Positions 63,669 to 64,000 of a stretch of 64,000 nt of DNA are shown piece by piece; position 1 is the first letter of the stretch; every line of letters starts with the position of its first letter. The notes beneath the pieces were generated by a model. It worked only from the letters and a program-made list of their open reading frames with translations. It had not been told where the DNA came from and made no database searches. A program made the position numbers and the translations under genes. This stretch comes from Leptospira noumeaensis. GTDB lineage: Bacteria > Spirochaetota > Leptospiria > Leptospirales > Leptospiraceae. The DNA is taken from NCBI RefSeq assembly GCF_004770765.1, contig NZ_RQFK01000023.1, forward strand, positions 1-64,000. The letters run 5' to 3'.

Positions 63669-64000
63669 ATGAAACATTTACTTTTGAGTGTATTGCTGGT
63701 TCTCCAGGTAATCCCACTTTTCTCGGAGTCTAAACCAATGGTTATATGTGCAAGTTTAGAAGACTGTGAAAAAAAGGCAGATGCGACAGAAATCCATAGA
63801 AAAAAAATTACCTTACTTACCTTTGGGATTACTGAGTATGGGAAAGATGTTCCTGTACAGAACTTACTTCCAGTGTATTTGAAGCGAGTTAAGTCTACGA
63901 TTCTAGAAGCAAACGGAGAAACCGGATATAAAGGTGATGTTATTCTGAAAGTGACTCATAAACCAGAATATAAGCAATCGCAGCTACATAAAGCCGAAGA
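63669..64000 (+). CDS. Hypothetical exported protein (partial, runs off the window)
   Basis: The reading frame opens at ATG 63669 and is still open at the window end (110 complete codons). The N-terminus 'KHLLLSVLLVLQVIPLFSES' is a signal peptide with probable cleavage near residue 20. The visible mature part contains two Cys ('MVICASLEDCEKKAD') and a mixed beta/helix stretch 'ITLLTFGITEYGKDVPVQNLL'. No family recognised. It is transcribed away from the hydrolase gene. It is not a shadow: it has a plausible signal and normal codon use, but its length is unknown. Confidence 0.6.
   Translation, partial: MKHLLLSVLLVLQVIPLFSESKPMVICASLEDCEKKADATEIHRKKITLLTFGITEYGKDVPVQNLLPVYLKRVKSTILEANGETGYKGDVILKVTHKPEYKQSQLHKAE

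Overview
The window looks like part of the second (small) chromosome of a Leptospira, most likely a saprophytic species of the L. biflexa type. This is inferred from gene content: SGNH/DUF1574-type proteins paired with MBOAT acyltransferases, a Bat cluster, a Kelch/caspase set, futalosine-pathway mqnD, and asd and aconitase close to a parA-parB-rep locus. I recall asd being mapped to the second replicon of Leptospira. The sequence is AT-rich, and genes are tightly packed in long co-directional runs with many 4-20 base overlaps.

Layout. 0-2.2 kb: a GC-rich structured end, then an ArsR regulator, an SRPBCC protein and a DoxX-like protein (+), followed by PnuC and a methyltransferase (-). 2.8-9.0 kb (-): a J-domain-like coiled-coil protein, aconitase, an FlgO-like lipoprotein, a probable outer-membrane protein and QueA. 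9.1-16.3 kb (+): a surface-glycan cluster (GT87, GT4, two membrane proteins, MBOAT, SGNH-like partner) and a MazG-like protein. 16.3-25.0 kb (-): one dense unit encoding an MCP-type signalling protein, an exported caspase-like protease, three successive Kelch-repeat lipoproteins and an HxxxH protein. 25.1-28.0 kb (+): pirin with a palindromic operator, then exported carbonic anhydrase, SbtA and SbtB. 28.0-37.0 kb (-): an Omp85-type barrel, pyruvate kinase, a large hypothetical, asd, and a second SGNH/MBOAT pair.

37-45 kb is the replicon-maintenance region. It holds a zinc-ribbon protein, an approximately 0.9 kb stretch with no convincing gene, a lysine/serine-tailed protein overlapping an exported protein, a hypothetical, and a sigma54-activator-like protein with a degenerate ATPase. 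parA-parB-rep follow, surrounded by repeated boxes, palindromes and hairpins, and this is the probable origin of the replicon. Immediately after rep lies an 845-residue protein with discoidin-like domains and eight 32-residue phage tail-fibre-type repeats. 47-52 kb: mqnD, a GT-C-like membrane protein, a helical-repeat protein, and a cytoplasmic histidine kinase fused to a substrate-binding-protein domain. 52-63.6 kb (-): one long operon-like run ending in the Bat system (MoxR, DUF58, BatA, BatB-TPR fusion, BatD) and htpG. A truncated exported-protein gene closes the window.

All calls are from reading the sequence and from family knowledge. No search was run.
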